Positions 25,745 to 43,869 of a DNA stretch of 64,000 nucleotides are shown piece after piece. A program made the position numbers and the translations under genes. The DNA lies in NCBI GenBank assembly GCA_943789335.1, contig CALSTS010000002.1:62001-126000 (forward strand), given 5' to 3'. Numbering within the stretch: position 1 is the stretch's first letter; every line of letters starts with the position of its first letter. This stretch comes from an uncultured Pseudomonadales bacterium. GTDB lineage: Bacteria; Pseudomonadota; Gammaproteobacteria; Pseudomonadales; Pseudohongiellaceae. Under the pieces are notes generated by a model. The model saw only the letters and a program-made list of their open reading frames with translations. It did not search any database and was not told the DNA's origin.

Positions 25745-26179
25745 ATGGCTAAAAAAGTCCTAGCTTATATCAAGCTACAGGTTGCCGCAGGTAAGGCTAA
25801 CCCTAGTCCTCCTGTAGGTCCGGCTCTGGGCCAACATGGTGTTAATATCATGGATTTTTGTAAGGCTTTCAATGCTGAAACTCAAAGCGTTGAACCAGGT
25901 CTACCAATTCCTGTTGTAATTACTGTCTATGCAGATAGAAGTTTTACATTTATTACTAAAACACCTCCAGCTGCAGTGTTATTACAAAAAGCAGCGGGTC
26001 TGAAAAAAGGCAGCGGTCGTCCTAATACTGAAAAAGTTGGCAAAGTAACTCGTGCTCAGCTTGAAGAAATAGCGACTCTAAAAATGCCTGATCTCACGGC
26101 AGCTGATATGGATGCTGCAGTACGTACACTGGCGGGTAGTGCCAGAAGTGCTGGGATTGAAACTGAGGGGGTCATCTAA
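25745..26179 (+). CDS. rplK: 50S ribosomal protein L11
   Basis: 144 residues (E. coli 142). The N-terminal domain has [37 protein letters not shown] with the thiostrepton-site prolines; the C-terminal rRNA-binding domain ends [12 protein letters not shown]. Part of the GTPase-associated centre of 23S rRNA. Its TAA shares one base with the ATG of rplA, implying translational coupling. Confidence 0.98.
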   Translation: MAKKVLAYIKLQVAAGKANPSPPVGPALGQHGVNIMDFCKAFNAETQSVEPGLPIPVVITVYADRSFTFITKTPPAAVLLQKAAGLKKGSGRPNTEKVGKVTRAQLEEIATLKMPDLTAADMDAAVRTLAGSARSAGIETEGVI

Positions 26180-26874
26180 TGGCCAAATTAACTAAAAAAG
26201 CAAAATCAATTGCAGAAAAGCTGGAAGCCGGCAAGCCTTATTCAATAAGTGAGGCTGTTGCCTTAATTGCAGAGTTTTCAAGCTCTAATTTTAAAGAATC
26301 AATAGACGTCAGTATTAATCTTGGCATTGATGCACGTAAATCTGATCAAGCCGTAAGGGGTGCAACTAGTTTACCTCACGGAACAGGCAAGGATGTTCGA
26401 GTAGCAGTATTTGCTCAAGGTGAAAATGCCGATAAAGCAAAAGCTGCTGGCGCTGATGTAGTCGGATTTGAAGATCTTGCTGAAAGTATTAAAGGCGGCG
26501 ATCTTAATTTTGACGTCGTGATAGCGAGTCCAGATGCTATGCGAGTGGTGGGTCAATTAGGGACAATTCTTGGCCCTAAAGGCTTGATGCCTAATCCTAA
26601 AGTGGGAACTGTTACACCTGATGTTGAGGGTGCGGTTAAAAATGCTAAATCTGGCCAAGTAAGATACCGAACTGACAAAAACGGCATCATCCATGGCGGA
26701 ATCGGTAAAGCAGATTTTGATGTTAATGCTGTTAAGGGTAATTTAGAAGCATTACTGGTTGATCTAAAGAAAGCTAAACCAGCTTCTGCCAAAGGCTCCT
26801 ATGTTAAGAAGATTGTATTATCTTCAACTTTGGGACCGGGCATTCTGATAGATCAGTCTACACTAGAATTTTAA
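26179..26874 (+). CDS. rplA: 50S ribosomal protein L1
   Basis: 231 residues. The two-domain L1 fold is seen in [32 protein letters not shown], the second-domain hinge [21 protein letters not shown], and the [15 protein letters not shown] strand. L1 forms the mobile stalk at the E site and is the expected translational repressor of the rplKA mRNA. Confidence 0.98.
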   Translation: MAKLTKKAKSIAEKLEAGKPYSISEAVALIAEFSSSNFKESIDVSINLGIDARKSDQAVRGATSLPHGTGKDVRVAVFAQGENADKAKAAGADVVGFEDLAESIKGGDLNFDVVIASPDAMRVVGQLGTILGPKGLMPNPKVGTVTPDVEGAVKNAKSGQVRYRTDKNGIIHGGIGKADFDVNAVKGNLEALLVDLKKAKPASAKGSYVKKIVLSSTLGPGILIDQSTLEF

Positions 26875-26884
26875 AAAAAATTTT

Positions 26885-26906
26885 GGCGGTGAGTTAACTC
26901 GCCGCC
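26885..26906 (+). other. Palindromic hairpin after rplA, start of the L10 leader
   Basis: GGCGGTGAGTT and AACTCGCCGCC form an almost perfect palindrome. No T run follows, so it is not a simple terminator. The 26875-27105 gap before rplJ is the position of the L10(L12)4-binding autoregulatory leader in E. coli; the remaining leader can also pair but I cannot fold it reliably by eye. Confidence 0.55.
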
Positions 26907-27105
26907 GAATAACGACTTTGGGGTGTTGTTTTCTTAGAAAACAAGACTATCAAAGACCGCAGGTGTTTACCTAAGTTGATATTTGGCTTGTAAACTTAAT
27001 TTCCTGCGCAGATGGTGAAACCCGGTTCAATGAGAGTTATTGAGCTATTCACCGAATAAGAGCTTGTTTTGCTGTATTGCAAAGCATAACTAAGGAGTAA
27101 ATAAA

Positions 27106-27636
27106 GTGGCTATTCGTATTGAAGACAAAAGGCAGATTGTTGCCGAAGTCAACGAAGCTGCTAAAGGTGCTTTATCTGCAGTACTTGCCGACTATAGGGG
27201 AGTTACTGTTAGTGAGCTTACTGAACTGCGTAAAACTGCACGTGAAAATAATGTTTATCTAAGAGTTGTTAGAAATACATTGTTAAAACGCGCTGTGGAA
27301 GGGACTGATTATGAGTGCCTGAATGAAGCATTGGTAGGCCCGACAATTTTAGCATTTTCTCAGGGAGATCCAGGCTCAGCAGCACGTGTGCTTAAAGATT
27401 TCTCTAAAGGGAATGATGATTTTGATGTTAAAGCACTTGCTGTTGGTGGAAACCTGCTAGCTGCAGACCAGATTGATATTTTGGCGAAACTGCCGACATA
27501 CGATCAGGCTATCGCGACCTTAATGAGCGTGATGTTAGCACCGGTGACTAAACTGGTAAGAACAGTAAACGAGGTGCCGACTAAGGCTACTCGTGTTGTA
27601 GCTGCTGTTCGAGATCAGAAACAGGAAGCAGCTTAG
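27106..27636 (+). CDS. rplJ: 50S ribosomal protein L10
   Basis: 176 residues starting at GTG 27106 behind AAGGAG. The rRNA-binding N-terminal domain has [33 protein letters not shown] and [13 protein letters not shown]; the C-terminal helix that carries L7/L12 dimers is at the end. The C-terminus is about ten residues longer than E. coli L10. It forms the stalk base and represses its own operon together with L12. Confidence 0.97.
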   Translation: MAIRIEDKRQIVAEVNEAAKGALSAVLADYRGVTVSELTELRKTARENNVYLRVVRNTLLKRAVEGTDYECLNEALVGPTILAFSQGDPGSAARVLKDFSKGNDDFDVKALAVGGNLLAADQIDILAKLPTYDQAIATLMSVMLAPVTKLVRTVNEVPTKATRVVAAVRDQKQEAA

Positions 27637-27711
27637 GCGTAAAAGACACGTAACAACATAGTTGTTATTTTAATTAATTTAACAAAATTGAAAAATTAAA
27701 AGGAGAGCATT

Positions 27712-28095
27712 ATGTCTCTATCTAAAGAAGAAATATTAGAAGGTATCGCTGAACTGTCGGTCATGGATGTGGTCGAATTAGTCTCAGCTATGGAAGAAAA
27801 ATTTGGTGTTTCTGCTGCTGCAGCAGTTGCAGTTGCAGCTCCAGCTGCTGGCGGTGATGCAGGTGGTGCCGCCGCTGCTGAGAAAGACGAGTTTGATGTA
27901 ATTTTGGCATCTGTTGGTGAAAAGAAAGTAAATGTCATTAAAGCAGTTCGTGGAATTACTGGACTTGGACTTAAAGAAGCTAAAGATCTGGTTGATGGCG
28001 CTCCATCTCCGATCAAAGAAGGTGCAAGTAAAGACGAAGCAGAAGACTTCAAAAAGCAGCTTGAAGAAGCTGGCGCGACAGTCGAGCTTAAATAA
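27712..28095 (+). CDS. rplL: 50S ribosomal protein L7/L12
   Basis: 127 residues. The N-terminal dimerisation helices ([20 protein letters not shown]), an alanine/glycine-rich hinge ([18 protein letters not shown]), and the C-terminal factor-binding domain with [20 protein letters not shown] and [12 protein letters not shown] are all present. It recruits elongation factor GTPases. A strong AGGAGAG ribosome-binding site agrees with its four-copy stoichiometry. Confidence 0.98.
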   Translation: MSLSKEEILEGIAELSVMDVVELVSAMEEKFGVSAAAAVAVAAPAAGGDAGGAAAAEKDEFDVILASVGEKKVNVIKAVRGITGLGLKEAKDLVDGAPSPIKEGASKDEAEDFKKQLEEAGATVELK

Positions 28096-28120
28096 GTCAG
28101 CTATAAAAGTTGATTTAGAA

Positions 28121-28156
28121 GGTGGAAGTCCATTGCATTAAAATGGCTTCCGCCTT
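28121..28156 (+). other. rplL-rpoB intergenic hairpin (attenuator / RNase III-type site)
   Basis: GGTGGAAGTCCATT pairs with AATGGCTTCCGCC around GCATTAA with one bulge. A T-poor tail makes it a leaky attenuator at best. A hairpin at this place in E. coli reduces rpoBC relative to rplJL and is cut by RNase III. Confidence 0.6.
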
Positions 28157-28291
28157 TCTGCGCTTTATCAATATGCTTACTAGTATTAGAACTAGCGTAT
28201 TAGAAAGAGCAATAGAAAATGCTGGGGTTACTTTTTTTATATAAGGTTAAAAGTAGCAAGATTCAGAAAATTCGCTGATTAGGGACCACTG

Positions 28292-32375
<4,084 letters not shown>

Positions 32376-32402
32376 AACCAATTTTTCCTGACTGGTTGCT
32401 AA

Positions 32403-36648
<4,246 letters not shown>

Positions 36649-36687
36649 TTAGTTGATATAGTCGCAACTGCTGAAATGCTGAAGAGA

Positions 36688-36715
36688 GTGGAAGCCAAAG
36701 ATAGTCGGCTTCCAC
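36688..36715 (+). other. 9-bp perfect hairpin after rpoC
   Basis: GTGGAAGCC (36688-36696) pairs with GGCTTCCAC (36707-36715) around a 10-nt loop. No T run follows, so it is probably a partial or factor-dependent end of the rpoBC transcript. Confidence 0.55.
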
Positions 36716-36762
36716 GACAGCAGCAAAATATGCACTGAGTAGCCTGATTTTGCTTACTACGG

Positions 36763-36791
36763 TTGACTATAGAGGTGGGGCTCTTTAAAAT
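36763..36791 (+). promoter_or_regulatory. str operon promoter
   Basis: TTGACT (36763-36768), a 17-bp spacer and TAAAAT (36786-36791) followed by CGCGCC. It lies about 100 bp before rpsL in the rpoC-rpsL gap and would make rpsL-rpsG-fusA a separate unit. Confidence 0.65.
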
Positions 36792-36894
36792 CGCGCCTCT
36801 TTGTATAGATAGACGTAATAATAGACTTAAAAAGAGAAGAAAATATTTTTAATGATGCGTTAGTTTTCGCATTAAAATAGTGCAGGAGTTATGA

Positions 36895-37269
36895 ATGGCA
36901 ACTGTTAACCAATTGGTTAGAAAGCCTAGAAGAAGTAAAATTGAAAAAAGTGACGTGCCAGCCCTTCAAGGTTGTCCACAACGTCGGGGTGTGTGTACTC
37001 GTGTTTATACGACCACGCCTAAAAAACCCAACTCTGCACTACGAAAAGTTTGTCGTGTACGTCTCACCAATTCTTATGAAGTAACATCTTATATTGGTGG
37101 TGAAGGCCATAACCTACAAGAGCATTCCGTGGTATTAATTAGGGGTGGCAGGGTAAAAGATTTACCTGGTGTTCGGTATCACACTGTTCGAGGCAGCCTG
37201 GACACTTCAGGTGTTGCTGATCGTAAACAAGGTCGTTCCAAATACGGAACTAAACGGCCTAAATCTTAA
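36895..37269 (+). CDS. rpsL: 30S ribosomal protein S12
   Basis: 124 residues, same as E. coli. The decoding-centre loops [12 protein letters not shown] and [13 protein letters not shown] are wild-type at the two lysines where streptomycin-resistance changes arise, and the aspartate that is methylthiolated in E. coli is present. First gene of the str operon. Confidence 0.98.
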   Translation: MATVNQLVRKPRRSKIEKSDVPALQGCPQRRGVCTRVYTTTPKKPNSALRKVCRVRLTNSYEVTSYIGGEGHNLQEHSVVLIRGGRVKDLPGVRYHTVRGSLDTSGVADRKQGRSKYGTKRPKS

Positions 37270-37351
37270 AATCAACTTTAACGTAAATTTATAACAGTAA
37301 GGCCAGGTAAGAATACCATTCTAATCCTGGATAACCTGAAGAGAGGAAAGC

Positions 37352-37822
37352 ATGCCTAGAAGACGAGTCGTCGCCAAGCGCGAAATTCTGCCTGATCCAA
37401 AATTCGGTAATAAAATTCTTGCTAAATTCATGAACCATGTAATGGTTGATGGTAAGAAATCTGTTGCTGAAAAAATTGTTTATGGTGCTTTAGATGTGGT
37501 TACTGAAAAAGCCGGAACTGAAGCGCTTGAAACCTTTGAAACTGCTTTAGATAATATTGCCCCCCTAGTCGAAGTAAAATCCCGTCGTGTCGGTGGTGCT
37601 ACTTATCAGGTGCCAGTAGAAGTAAGACCTGAGCGTCGAAATGCATTAGCAATGCGCTGGTTGGTCGAACATTCACGTAAACGTGGTGAAAAATCTATGG
37701 CACTGCGACTTGCTGGTGAGATTATGGATGCTTCTCAAGGTCGCGGCAGCGCTGTGAAAAAACGTGAAGATGTACATCGCATGGCTGAAGCCAATAAAGC
37801 GTTCTCACATTATCGTTTCTAA
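37352..37822 (+). CDS. rpsG: 30S ribosomal protein S7
   Basis: 156 residues. The opening [20 protein letters not shown], the [19 protein letters not shown] beta-hairpin and the [15 protein letters not shown] helix are typical. It nucleates assembly of the 30S head, and in E. coli represses translation of its own operon. An AGAGAGGAAAG ribosome-binding site precedes it. Confidence 0.98.
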   Translation: MPRRRVVAKREILPDPKFGNKILAKFMNHVMVDGKKSVAEKIVYGALDVVTEKAGTEALETFETALDNIAPLVEVKSRRVGGATYQVPVEVRPERRNALAMRWLVEHSRKRGEKSMALRLAGEIMDASQGRGSAVKKREDVHRMAEANKAFSHYRF

Positions 37823-37861
37823 TTTTTTTTGTAATCAACTTAATTATTGAGGTCCTAGACT

Positions 37862-39952
37862 GTGGCTAGAAAAACCCCCATCAATCGCTATCGTAATATT
37901 GGTATCGTTGCTCACGTAGATGCCGGAAAAACCACGACAACTGAACGTGTGCTTTTTTATACTGGTATTTCTCACAAAATTGGTGAGGTTCATGATGGTG
38001 CTGCAACAATGGACTGGATGGAACAGGAACAGGAACGTGGGATTACCATTACCTCTGCTGCTACAACGTGTTTCTGGCAAGGTATGAACAAGCAGTTTGA
38101 TGAATACCGTATCAATATCATCGATACACCAGGACACGTTGACTTTACAATTGAAGTAGAACGTTCATTGCGTGTACTTGATGGCGCAGTAGTGGTGCTA
38201 TGTGGAAGTTCTGGAGTGCAGCCTCAAACTGAAACAGTTTGGCGTCAGGGCAATCGTTATGAAGTGCCTCGTATGGTGTTTGTTAATAAAATGGATAGAG
38301 CTGGTGCAGACTTTCTAAAAGTTGTGCAGCAAATGAAAGATAGGTTGGGTGCTAACCCTGTGCCTATCCAATTAGCTATTGGTGCCGAAGACGAGTTTAA
38401 AGGTGTAATTGACCTGGTAAAAATGAAAGAAATTCGCTGGAATGAAGATGACCAGGGGGCAACATTTGACTACGCAGAAATTCCTGAAGAAATGAGAGCA
38501 GAAGCTGATAAATGGCATGACGAAATGGTTGAAGCTGCTGCTGAAGCTACAGATGAATTGATGAATAAGTACCTTGAAGGTGAAACTTTAACTGAGGATG
38601 AAATTAAATTAGGCCTGCGTACTCGTACTCTGGCTAATGAGATCGTTCCAACATTGTGTGGTTCTGCTTTTAAAAATAAAGGTGTTCAAGCTGTATTGGA
38701 TGCAGTTATTGAATATCTACCTTCACCAACTGAAGTGGCAGCGATTCAAGGTGTATTAGAAGATGAAGAAACCATTGAAACACGTGAAGCAAAAGATGAT
38801 GCGCCATTTGCTGCATTAGCCTTTAAAATTGCGACTGACCCTTTTGTGGGTACTTTGACTTTCTTCCGAGTTTATTCAGGCACACTGAAGTCAGGGGACA
38901 CAGTCTACAATCCTTTGAAACACAAAAAAGAACGGATTGGTCGTATGGTGCAAATGCACGCCAACTCTCGTGAAGAAATCAAAGAAGTATTAGCCGGCGA
39001 TATTGCTGCTGCTATTGGCTTGAAAGACGTCACCACTGGTGAGACTTTATGTGCTGAAGATAAAAAGATCACATTAGAAAAAATGGACTTCCCGGAGCCG
39101 GTAATCTCGGTTGCGGTTGAACCTAAGACCAAAGCTGACCAGGAAAAAATGGGTATTGCTTTGGGTAAACTGGCTCAAGAAGATCCTTCTTTCCGAGTTG
39201 AAACTGATGAAGAGTCAGGTCAGACTATTATATCCGGAATGGGTGAGTTGCACCTTGATGTACTTGTCGATCGTATGCGTCGCGAATTCAGTGTTGAAGC
39301 TAATATTGGTAAACCACAAGTAGCCTATCGTGAAACCATTCGTAAAATCGTGGAAGTTGAAGGTAAGCACGTTAAACAATCTGGTGGTCGCGGACAGTAC
39401 GGCCATGTATGGCTTAAACTTGAACCATTGCCGGCTGATTCTGAATATGAATTTGTTAATGAAATTGTCGGTGGGACGATTCCCCGAGAGTACATTCCTG
39501 CAGTCGATAAAGGCGTACAAGAGCAGATGAAAAATGGCTGTTTAGCTGGTTACCCTTTATTAGCGATGAAAGTGACTTTGTATGATGGTTCATTCCATGA
39601 TGTCGACTCTTCTGAAATGGCATTTAAGATTGCTGGGTCTGTGGCACTAAAAAAAGGCGCTATAGATGCTGATGCTGCTCTGCTAGAGCCTATTATGAAA
39701 GTAGAAGTGGTAACCCCAGAAGAATATATGGGTGATGTGATGGGAGACCTGAACCGTCGTCGAGGTATTGTTCAAGGTATGGAAGATACTGCAGCAGGTA
39801 AGGTAATTGACGCTGAAGTTCCTCTGGCTGAGATGTTTGGTTATTCCACTGATTTGCGCTCTGCTACACAAGGTCGAGCGACTTACACTATGGAATTCAC
39901 TAAGTATGCTGAAGTGCCAAGTAACGTAGCTGAAACCGTCATGAAAGGCTAA
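37862..39952 (+). CDS. fusA: Elongation factor G
   Basis: 696 residues starting at GTG 37862. The G domain has [19 protein letters not shown], the switch [29 protein letters not shown] and NKMDRAGAD. Domain II follows near [15 protein letters not shown], then domains III-V with [19 protein letters not shown] and [14 protein letters not shown]. It drives translocation and, with RRF, ribosome recycling. The gene is clean, with no frameshift. In most gammaproteobacteria tufA follows immediately; here the next 280 bp hold only an inverted repeat and a terminator. Confidence 0.98.
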   Translation: MARKTPINRYRNIGIVAHVDAGKTTTTERVLFYTGISHKIGEVHDGAATMDWMEQEQERGITITSAATTCFWQGMNKQFDEYRINIIDTPGHVDFTIEVERSLRVLDGAVVVLCGSSGVQPQTETVWRQGNRYEVPRMVFVNKMDRAGADFLKVVQQMKDRLGANPVPIQLAIGAEDEFKGVIDLVKMKEIRWNEDDQGATFDYAEIPEEMRAEADKWHDEMVEAAAEATDELMNKYLEGETLTEDEIKLGLRTRTLANEIVPTLCGSAFKNKGVQAVLDAVIEYLPSPTEVAAIQGVLEDEETIETREAKDDAPFAALAFKIATDPFVGTLTFFRVYSGTLKSGDTVYNPLKHKKERIGRMVQMHANSREEIKEVLAGDIAAAIGLKDVTTGETLCAEDKKITLEKMDFPEPVISVAVEPKTKADQEKMGIALGKLAQEDPSFRVETDEESGQTIISGMGELHLDVLVDRMRREFSVEANIGKPQVAYRETIRKIVEVEGKHVKQSGGRGQYGHVWLKLEPLPADSEYEFVNEIVGGTIPREYIPAVDKGVQEQMKNGCLAGYPLLAMKVTLYDGSFHDVDSSEMAFKIAGSVALKKGAIDADAALLEPIMKVEVVTPEEYMGDVMGDLNRRRGIVQGMEDTAAGKVIDAEVPLAEMFGYSTDLRSATQGRATYTMEFTKYAEVPSNVAETVMKG

Positions 39953-39958
39953 TCACTT

Positions 39959-40078
39959 AGAGATTGTTCTTTTACACTTATATGTCATTAAAAATGTGCT
40001 CAAGTGGTCACATACTATAATGTATGCTCCTTTCTTTACCGCATGTTTGACTTATCTAAGAGTAAAAGAACAATCTCT
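39959..40078. repeat. 120-bp element with 22-bp terminal inverted repeats after fusA
   Basis: The arms at 39959-39980 and 40057-40078 are complementary at 21 of 22 positions (core AGAGATTGTTCTTTTAC). The 76-bp interior contains CATACTATAATGTATG, including a TATAAT without a good -35 box. It starts 7 bp after the fusA stop, exactly where tufA is expected. It could be a long mRNA hairpin, a small non-autonomous inverted-repeat element or a scar of rearrangement. Confidence 0.7.
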
Positions 40079-40120
40079 ATTGTTAGTTAACTTGATAGTT
40101 TGGATTGAAAAGTAAAGTAT

Positions 40121-40148
40121 AAAAAAGCCCTCCAAAGAGGGCTTTTTT
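40121..40148. terminator. Bidirectional terminator between fusA and the PQQ dehydrogenase
   Basis: AAAAAAGCCCTC pairs with GAGGGCTTTTTT around CAAA. The A run and T run make it usable by both the rightward str operon and the leftward dehydrogenase gene. Confidence 0.9.
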
Positions 40149-40233
40149 ATGTATTGCTTATTTTACTTTGTATTGCTATTTTTCTGGCCGGGTTAGGTGC
40201 TGGAGTGATAGCTCCAACACCTAAGCAAAGCTT

Positions 40234-42393
40234 TTATTGATTAGGTAATTCAAATACCCATACCGATGAACTCGACTCTGCCGGTAAAGTGATTTCAGGC
40301 ACCAAGCCACCAAAAGAAGCTGTTTGAGCGCCGCCATAACCAACCACAATAGCAATATACTGCTTACCATCTACTGCAAAAGATACTGGATTAGAATTGG
40401 GCACATCTGAAAGTCTTACTTGCCATAATGGTTCACCGCTCATATCATCATAAGCAGTTAGATTTCGATCAAGTGCGCCAGCAAAAACTAAACCACCAGC
40501 AGTGGCTAATACGCCGGTAGACTGAGGAGCACGTTGGCGTTCAGTCCATGCCTGAGTCATATTTTCATTAACATTGATAGCTTGAATATGACCATATAAT
40601 CCATCACTGTCGGGGCGCGGTCGAACCATCCAATTATATCCAGCAGAGAGCGCTCCAGAACCCAAGCCTTCACCCGTAGGAATAAGATCCATACAAACTT
40701 CCACAGCAGGGACATACATCATTTGAGTTTCTGGGTTATAAGCTCCTGGGATCCAACTCCTTCCTCCACCAGCATGAGGACAAACCATTTTACGTTCACC
40801 ATCTGGATACAGTGCCATATCAACTATCTTCTTACCTGATTCAAGATCTACGCCAAGAATAAAATTTTGTAGACCCATATCGTAAGAGAGCAGGTATTCG
40901 CCGGTTTCTGCATCATTGGCATCATAAAAGCCTTGTTTACCCGCTGTCATGGAAACTCTTCTGTTTCTGCCGTCTATATTAATATCCATGATGATGCGCT
41001 CAAAAATCCAGTCCGCATCAAATTGGTCATTGTTCATATGTTGGAAATACCAGACCAGTTCTCCTGTTTCAGGCCTTAAAGCTAGAGTTGAGTTGGTGAA
41101 CAAAGCATCATTTGTAATGCCAGGCTGATTCACAGGATTTACCGTTAAAGCTGTGTCATAAGTTGGTGAAGGTGCGAAATATGCTAGCTTGGTTTCAGGA
41201 TCATAAGAACCTGCTACCCAAAAGGAACCCCCATTTCTTTCATCATAAGGGACACCATTCCAAGTATTACCACCTAATTCATCTGGCTCTGGAATTGAAT
41301 TGAAGCGCCAGAGTTTCTCTCCGGTCTCTGCATCAAGACCTTGAACGAAGCCACCGCCAGGCACAACATTAGGCTTTCGAGTCATCATGGTGCCTTGCAT
41401 AACCACACCATTTGCAACCGTTGGTCCCCCGGATATGGCACCATCTATTTCAGTTTCCCACACCAAGTTACCAGTACGCATATTGAGAGCAATAACTTTT
41501 CTATCTGAAGTCGCTGCGTATATTTTGTCTCCATAAATGGAAATATTGCGCATTAGTCTAGTGTTAATATCGTCAGCCATATCGTGACGATAATGCCAAA
41601 GTTCATCTCCTGTAACGGCATTTAAGGCCATAATGTTGTCGCCATAGCTATGGACAAACATTACACCTTCATGGATGAGGGGGGTTGATTCATTCGGACC
41701 AGCTGGTAGAGCCAGGCTCCAGGTAACACGCAGGTCTCCAACATTATCTTTATTGATTTGATTCAGAGGGCTGTATCCCGTGGCATTAGCTGTCCCACGC
41801 CAAGTCAACCATGATTCTGCGGGAGGACTATCAAGTAAGCTTTGTGTTACATCAGAAATATCGGCCAATGGATTTGGGGCTGACTGCCATTCGGGTATCA
41901 CGACGCCCGGTGCAAAACCACCTGCTGGGCCACCTCTTCTCCTAACTGCCTGACCAGAATTCAGTGTGCTGCCAGGTAGAAATAAAGCAGCCAGCTCTGC
42001 TGACTCTTGAGGTAGGGGTTCTTCGCCAGCAGCAACATCATTTTCTTGCAGGATAAAAGCGATCATATCTGCATATTGCTGTCCGCTAAACCTATTAGCC
42101 TGCCCAGGAGGCATCTCTTGGGTTTGCTCAAGTAAGGCGTCCATACTGGTACCTGCCCAACGAATTGAGAAAGAAGTCCCTTTTAAGGGCGCACCAAATT
42201 CTCCATCATTTAAATTTTCACCATGGCAGATAACACAGTTTTGTTGATAAAGCTCTTCTCCACGTTCAGCTTGGTCAGTAGTGTAATGAGCTGGATCTTC
42301 AGGCAATGGGCCTGGTTGAGCTGTAGCAGCATAGGGAGCACTGATCAAAATGAGGCTGGCTAACAGCAAAGGGTAAGATGTTATTTTTTTCAC
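40234..42393 (-). CDS. PQQ-dependent dehydrogenase with N-terminal cytochrome c domain
   Basis: 719 residues with a signal peptide ending near TAQP. A class I cytochrome c domain comes first: heme site C53-V-I-C56-H57 and an MPPGQANRF methionine region. Residues ~180-719 form an eight-blade PQQ quinoprotein propeller with W-docking repeats such as NVGDLRVTWSLALP, GELVWYFQHMNNDQFD and GEPLWQVRLSD. The order cytochrome-then-propeller is the reverse of quinohemoprotein alcohol dehydrogenases. It would oxidise an alcohol or sugar in the periplasm and pass electrons through its own heme. No pqq biosynthesis gene is nearby. It is read leftward into the fusA terminator and divergently from the next secreted protein. 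Confidence 0.85.
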   Translation of the reverse strand: MKKITSYPLLLASLILISAPYAATAQPGPLPEDPAHYTTDQAERGEELYQQNCVICHGENLNDGEFGAPLKGTSFSIRWAGTSMDALLEQTQEMPPGQANRFSGQQYADMIAFILQENDVAAGEEPLPQESAELAALFLPGSTLNSGQAVRRRGGPAGGFAPGVVIPEWQSAPNPLADISDVTQSLLDSPPAESWLTWRGTANATGYSPLNQINKDNVGDLRVTWSLALPAGPNESTPLIHEGVMFVHSYGDNIMALNAVTGDELWHYRHDMADDINTRLMRNISIYGDKIYAATSDRKVIALNMRTGNLVWETEIDGAISGGPTVANGVVMQGTMMTRKPNVVPGGGFVQGLDAETGEKLWRFNSIPEPDELGGNTWNGVPYDERNGGSFWVAGSYDPETKLAYFAPSPTYDTALTVNPVNQPGITNDALFTNSTLALRPETGELVWYFQHMNNDQFDADWIFERIIMDINIDGRNRRVSMTAGKQGFYDANDAETGEYLLSYDMGLQNFILGVDLESGKKIVDMALYPDGERKMVCPHAGGGRSWIPGAYNPETQMMYVPAVEVCMDLIPTGEGLGSGALSAGYNWMVRPRPDSDGLYGHIQAINVNENMTQAWTERQRAPQSTGVLATAGGLVFAGALDRNLTAYDDMSGEPLWQVRLSDVPNSNPVSFAVDGKQYIAIVVGYGGAQTASFGGLVPEITLPAESSSSVWVFELPNQ

Positions 42394-42776
42394 TAGTAAA
42401 AACTCCTTAATAAGGGATGCTTGGTTTTAGTCGGACAAGCATACCAATTCTAGGGTTTTGTTCAATATGAATTTTTTTTATTCCTTTAAATTTAAACAAT
42501 TCTAGGCTTGATTATTTTGGTTAATGGTTTGATGATTAGTGTCTTAGGTAATAACAATAATAAAAATTAGTATTTTGCCTAGAAAAAGCGCTTAATTCGA
42601 GATCGGCTTATTAGTTGAAGCCGTTGGATAAAGCTGAAAATATGATAAAAAAAATAAGTTAAAAAATATAAGAAGAGAATATTTAAAATTGCAACTTGCT
42701 TAATAAGCTCGTTTAATTTTGTTTAAGCTTAATAAAAACAACTAAATACTATAAGTCGATTTTCACAGGGGGAAAT
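42394..42776. other. 383-bp AT-rich divergent intergenic region
   Basis: Separates the leftward PQQ dehydrogenase from the rightward secreted protein, so it should hold both promoters. It is about 75 % A+T; I see no convincing -35/-10 pair or operator dyad by eye. The GGGGGAAAT just before 42777 is the ribosome-binding site of the rightward gene. Confidence 0.45.
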
Positions 42777-43811
42777 ATGACGCTATCTAAACATTTTAAA
42801 ACTATTTTTTTGAGTGTATGCCTTGCGGCATCAGGATCAGTTTTTGCTCAGCCAGGACAAGGTAACTTGCCTGATGCAATTCCGTTCCCAATGGAATTTG
42901 AAACTTCCAGAGAGCACTATGATTACTTAATGGATCACTATAAGGGTGGCGTCCAACATGATTATTTGAGCGTGCCTAAATGGGAAGGCCTTTGGTCGAC
43001 TTCGGCACATCAGGCTAGGAATAACCTATTATTTATGGATGAAGATAATGAAATTATTCCAGGTATATTGACGGAAGAATATGAAGCTGCTTTTCGTTAT
43101 CGTCTTGATCTGGGGAATCAAGCCTTTAATGCTGGTGTTGACTATGACCGCTTAACCACATGTGAGCCAGCTGGTATCCCACGTTGGTTCAGAGAGCCTT
43201 ATGTCCGTGAGTTTTTAAACACGCCAACTTATTCTCTATGGCATAACGATTTGGCTAACGACACACGTCGTATTTATATTAACCAAGAACATGTAAATAT
43301 TGATGGAACACATTTTGCTGCTGGAGATAGCATAGGTTTTTGGGCTGAAGATGAAGAATTAGGTGATGTATTAGTGGTACATGCTGAAGATATTTATCCA
43401 GCTGATTTTTTTCGTGGTATGCCGCCTACCAGCAATCAGGCAGAAACAGTTGAAATTTGGTATGAATGGTGGGATGCAGAAAGTAACGAGATGAAAATAG
43501 CGGTCAATGTCTACTTTTATGATGCCTTGATGCTAGAAGAGCCTTTAAATATTATTTATACCTATCGTTATCGTCAGGATATGGAAGATGCTGGCTTAAG
43601 AATACGATATTGGGAATGCGCTCAAAACCAAAATACTTATTTAACTTTTGATGAAGAAGGTAGACCGAATACACAGTATCGACTACCAGGTGATCCTGGC
43701 TATCTAGATCCTCGAGGCACGCCTTCAACTCGCAACCCAGATTTACCTCCAGGTTTAACAGGTCAGGAAAAAAGCCCTGTATTTGATGATCAGTTTGATT
43801 TTGCCTTTTAA
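42777..43811 (+). CDS. Secreted protein of unknown function, upstream partner of DUF6152 gene
   Basis: 344 residues with a signal peptide ending VFAQ. The mature part contains WEGLWSTSAHQARN, YEAAFRYRLDLGNQAFNAG, CEPAGIPRWFREPYVREF, RRIYINQEHVNIDG, GDSIGFWAEDEELGDVLVVHAEDI and YDALMLEEPLNIIYTYRYR. This order (a 'CxPxGxPR' segment, then a GHSxGxWxxD-like segment, then a strand reporting the change) resembles a family of periplasmic proteins often seen beside PQQ dehydrogenases and DUF6152 proteins in marine proteobacteria; I know of no assigned function. It has two cysteines. A 58-bp gap to the DUF6152 gene and no terminator indicate an operon. Confidence 0.6.
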   Translation: MTLSKHFKTIFLSVCLAASGSVFAQPGQGNLPDAIPFPMEFETSREHYDYLMDHYKGGVQHDYLSVPKWEGLWSTSAHQARNNLLFMDEDNEIIPGILTEEYEAAFRYRLDLGNQAFNAGVDYDRLTTCEPAGIPRWFREPYVREFLNTPTYSLWHNDLANDTRRIYINQEHVNIDGTHFAAGDSIGFWAEDEELGDVLVVHAEDIYPADFFRGMPPTSNQAETVEIWYEWWDAESNEMKIAVNVYFYDALMLEEPLNIIYTYRYRQDMEDAGLRIRYWECAQNQNTYLTFDEEGRPNTQYRLPGDPGYLDPRGTPSTRNPDLPPGLTGQEKSPVFDDQFDFAF

Positions 43812-43869
43812 TCGGCATTGATTATTTAAATGAATGTTTTGAGTAAGAACTTATTTTGAGGAAAAACTT

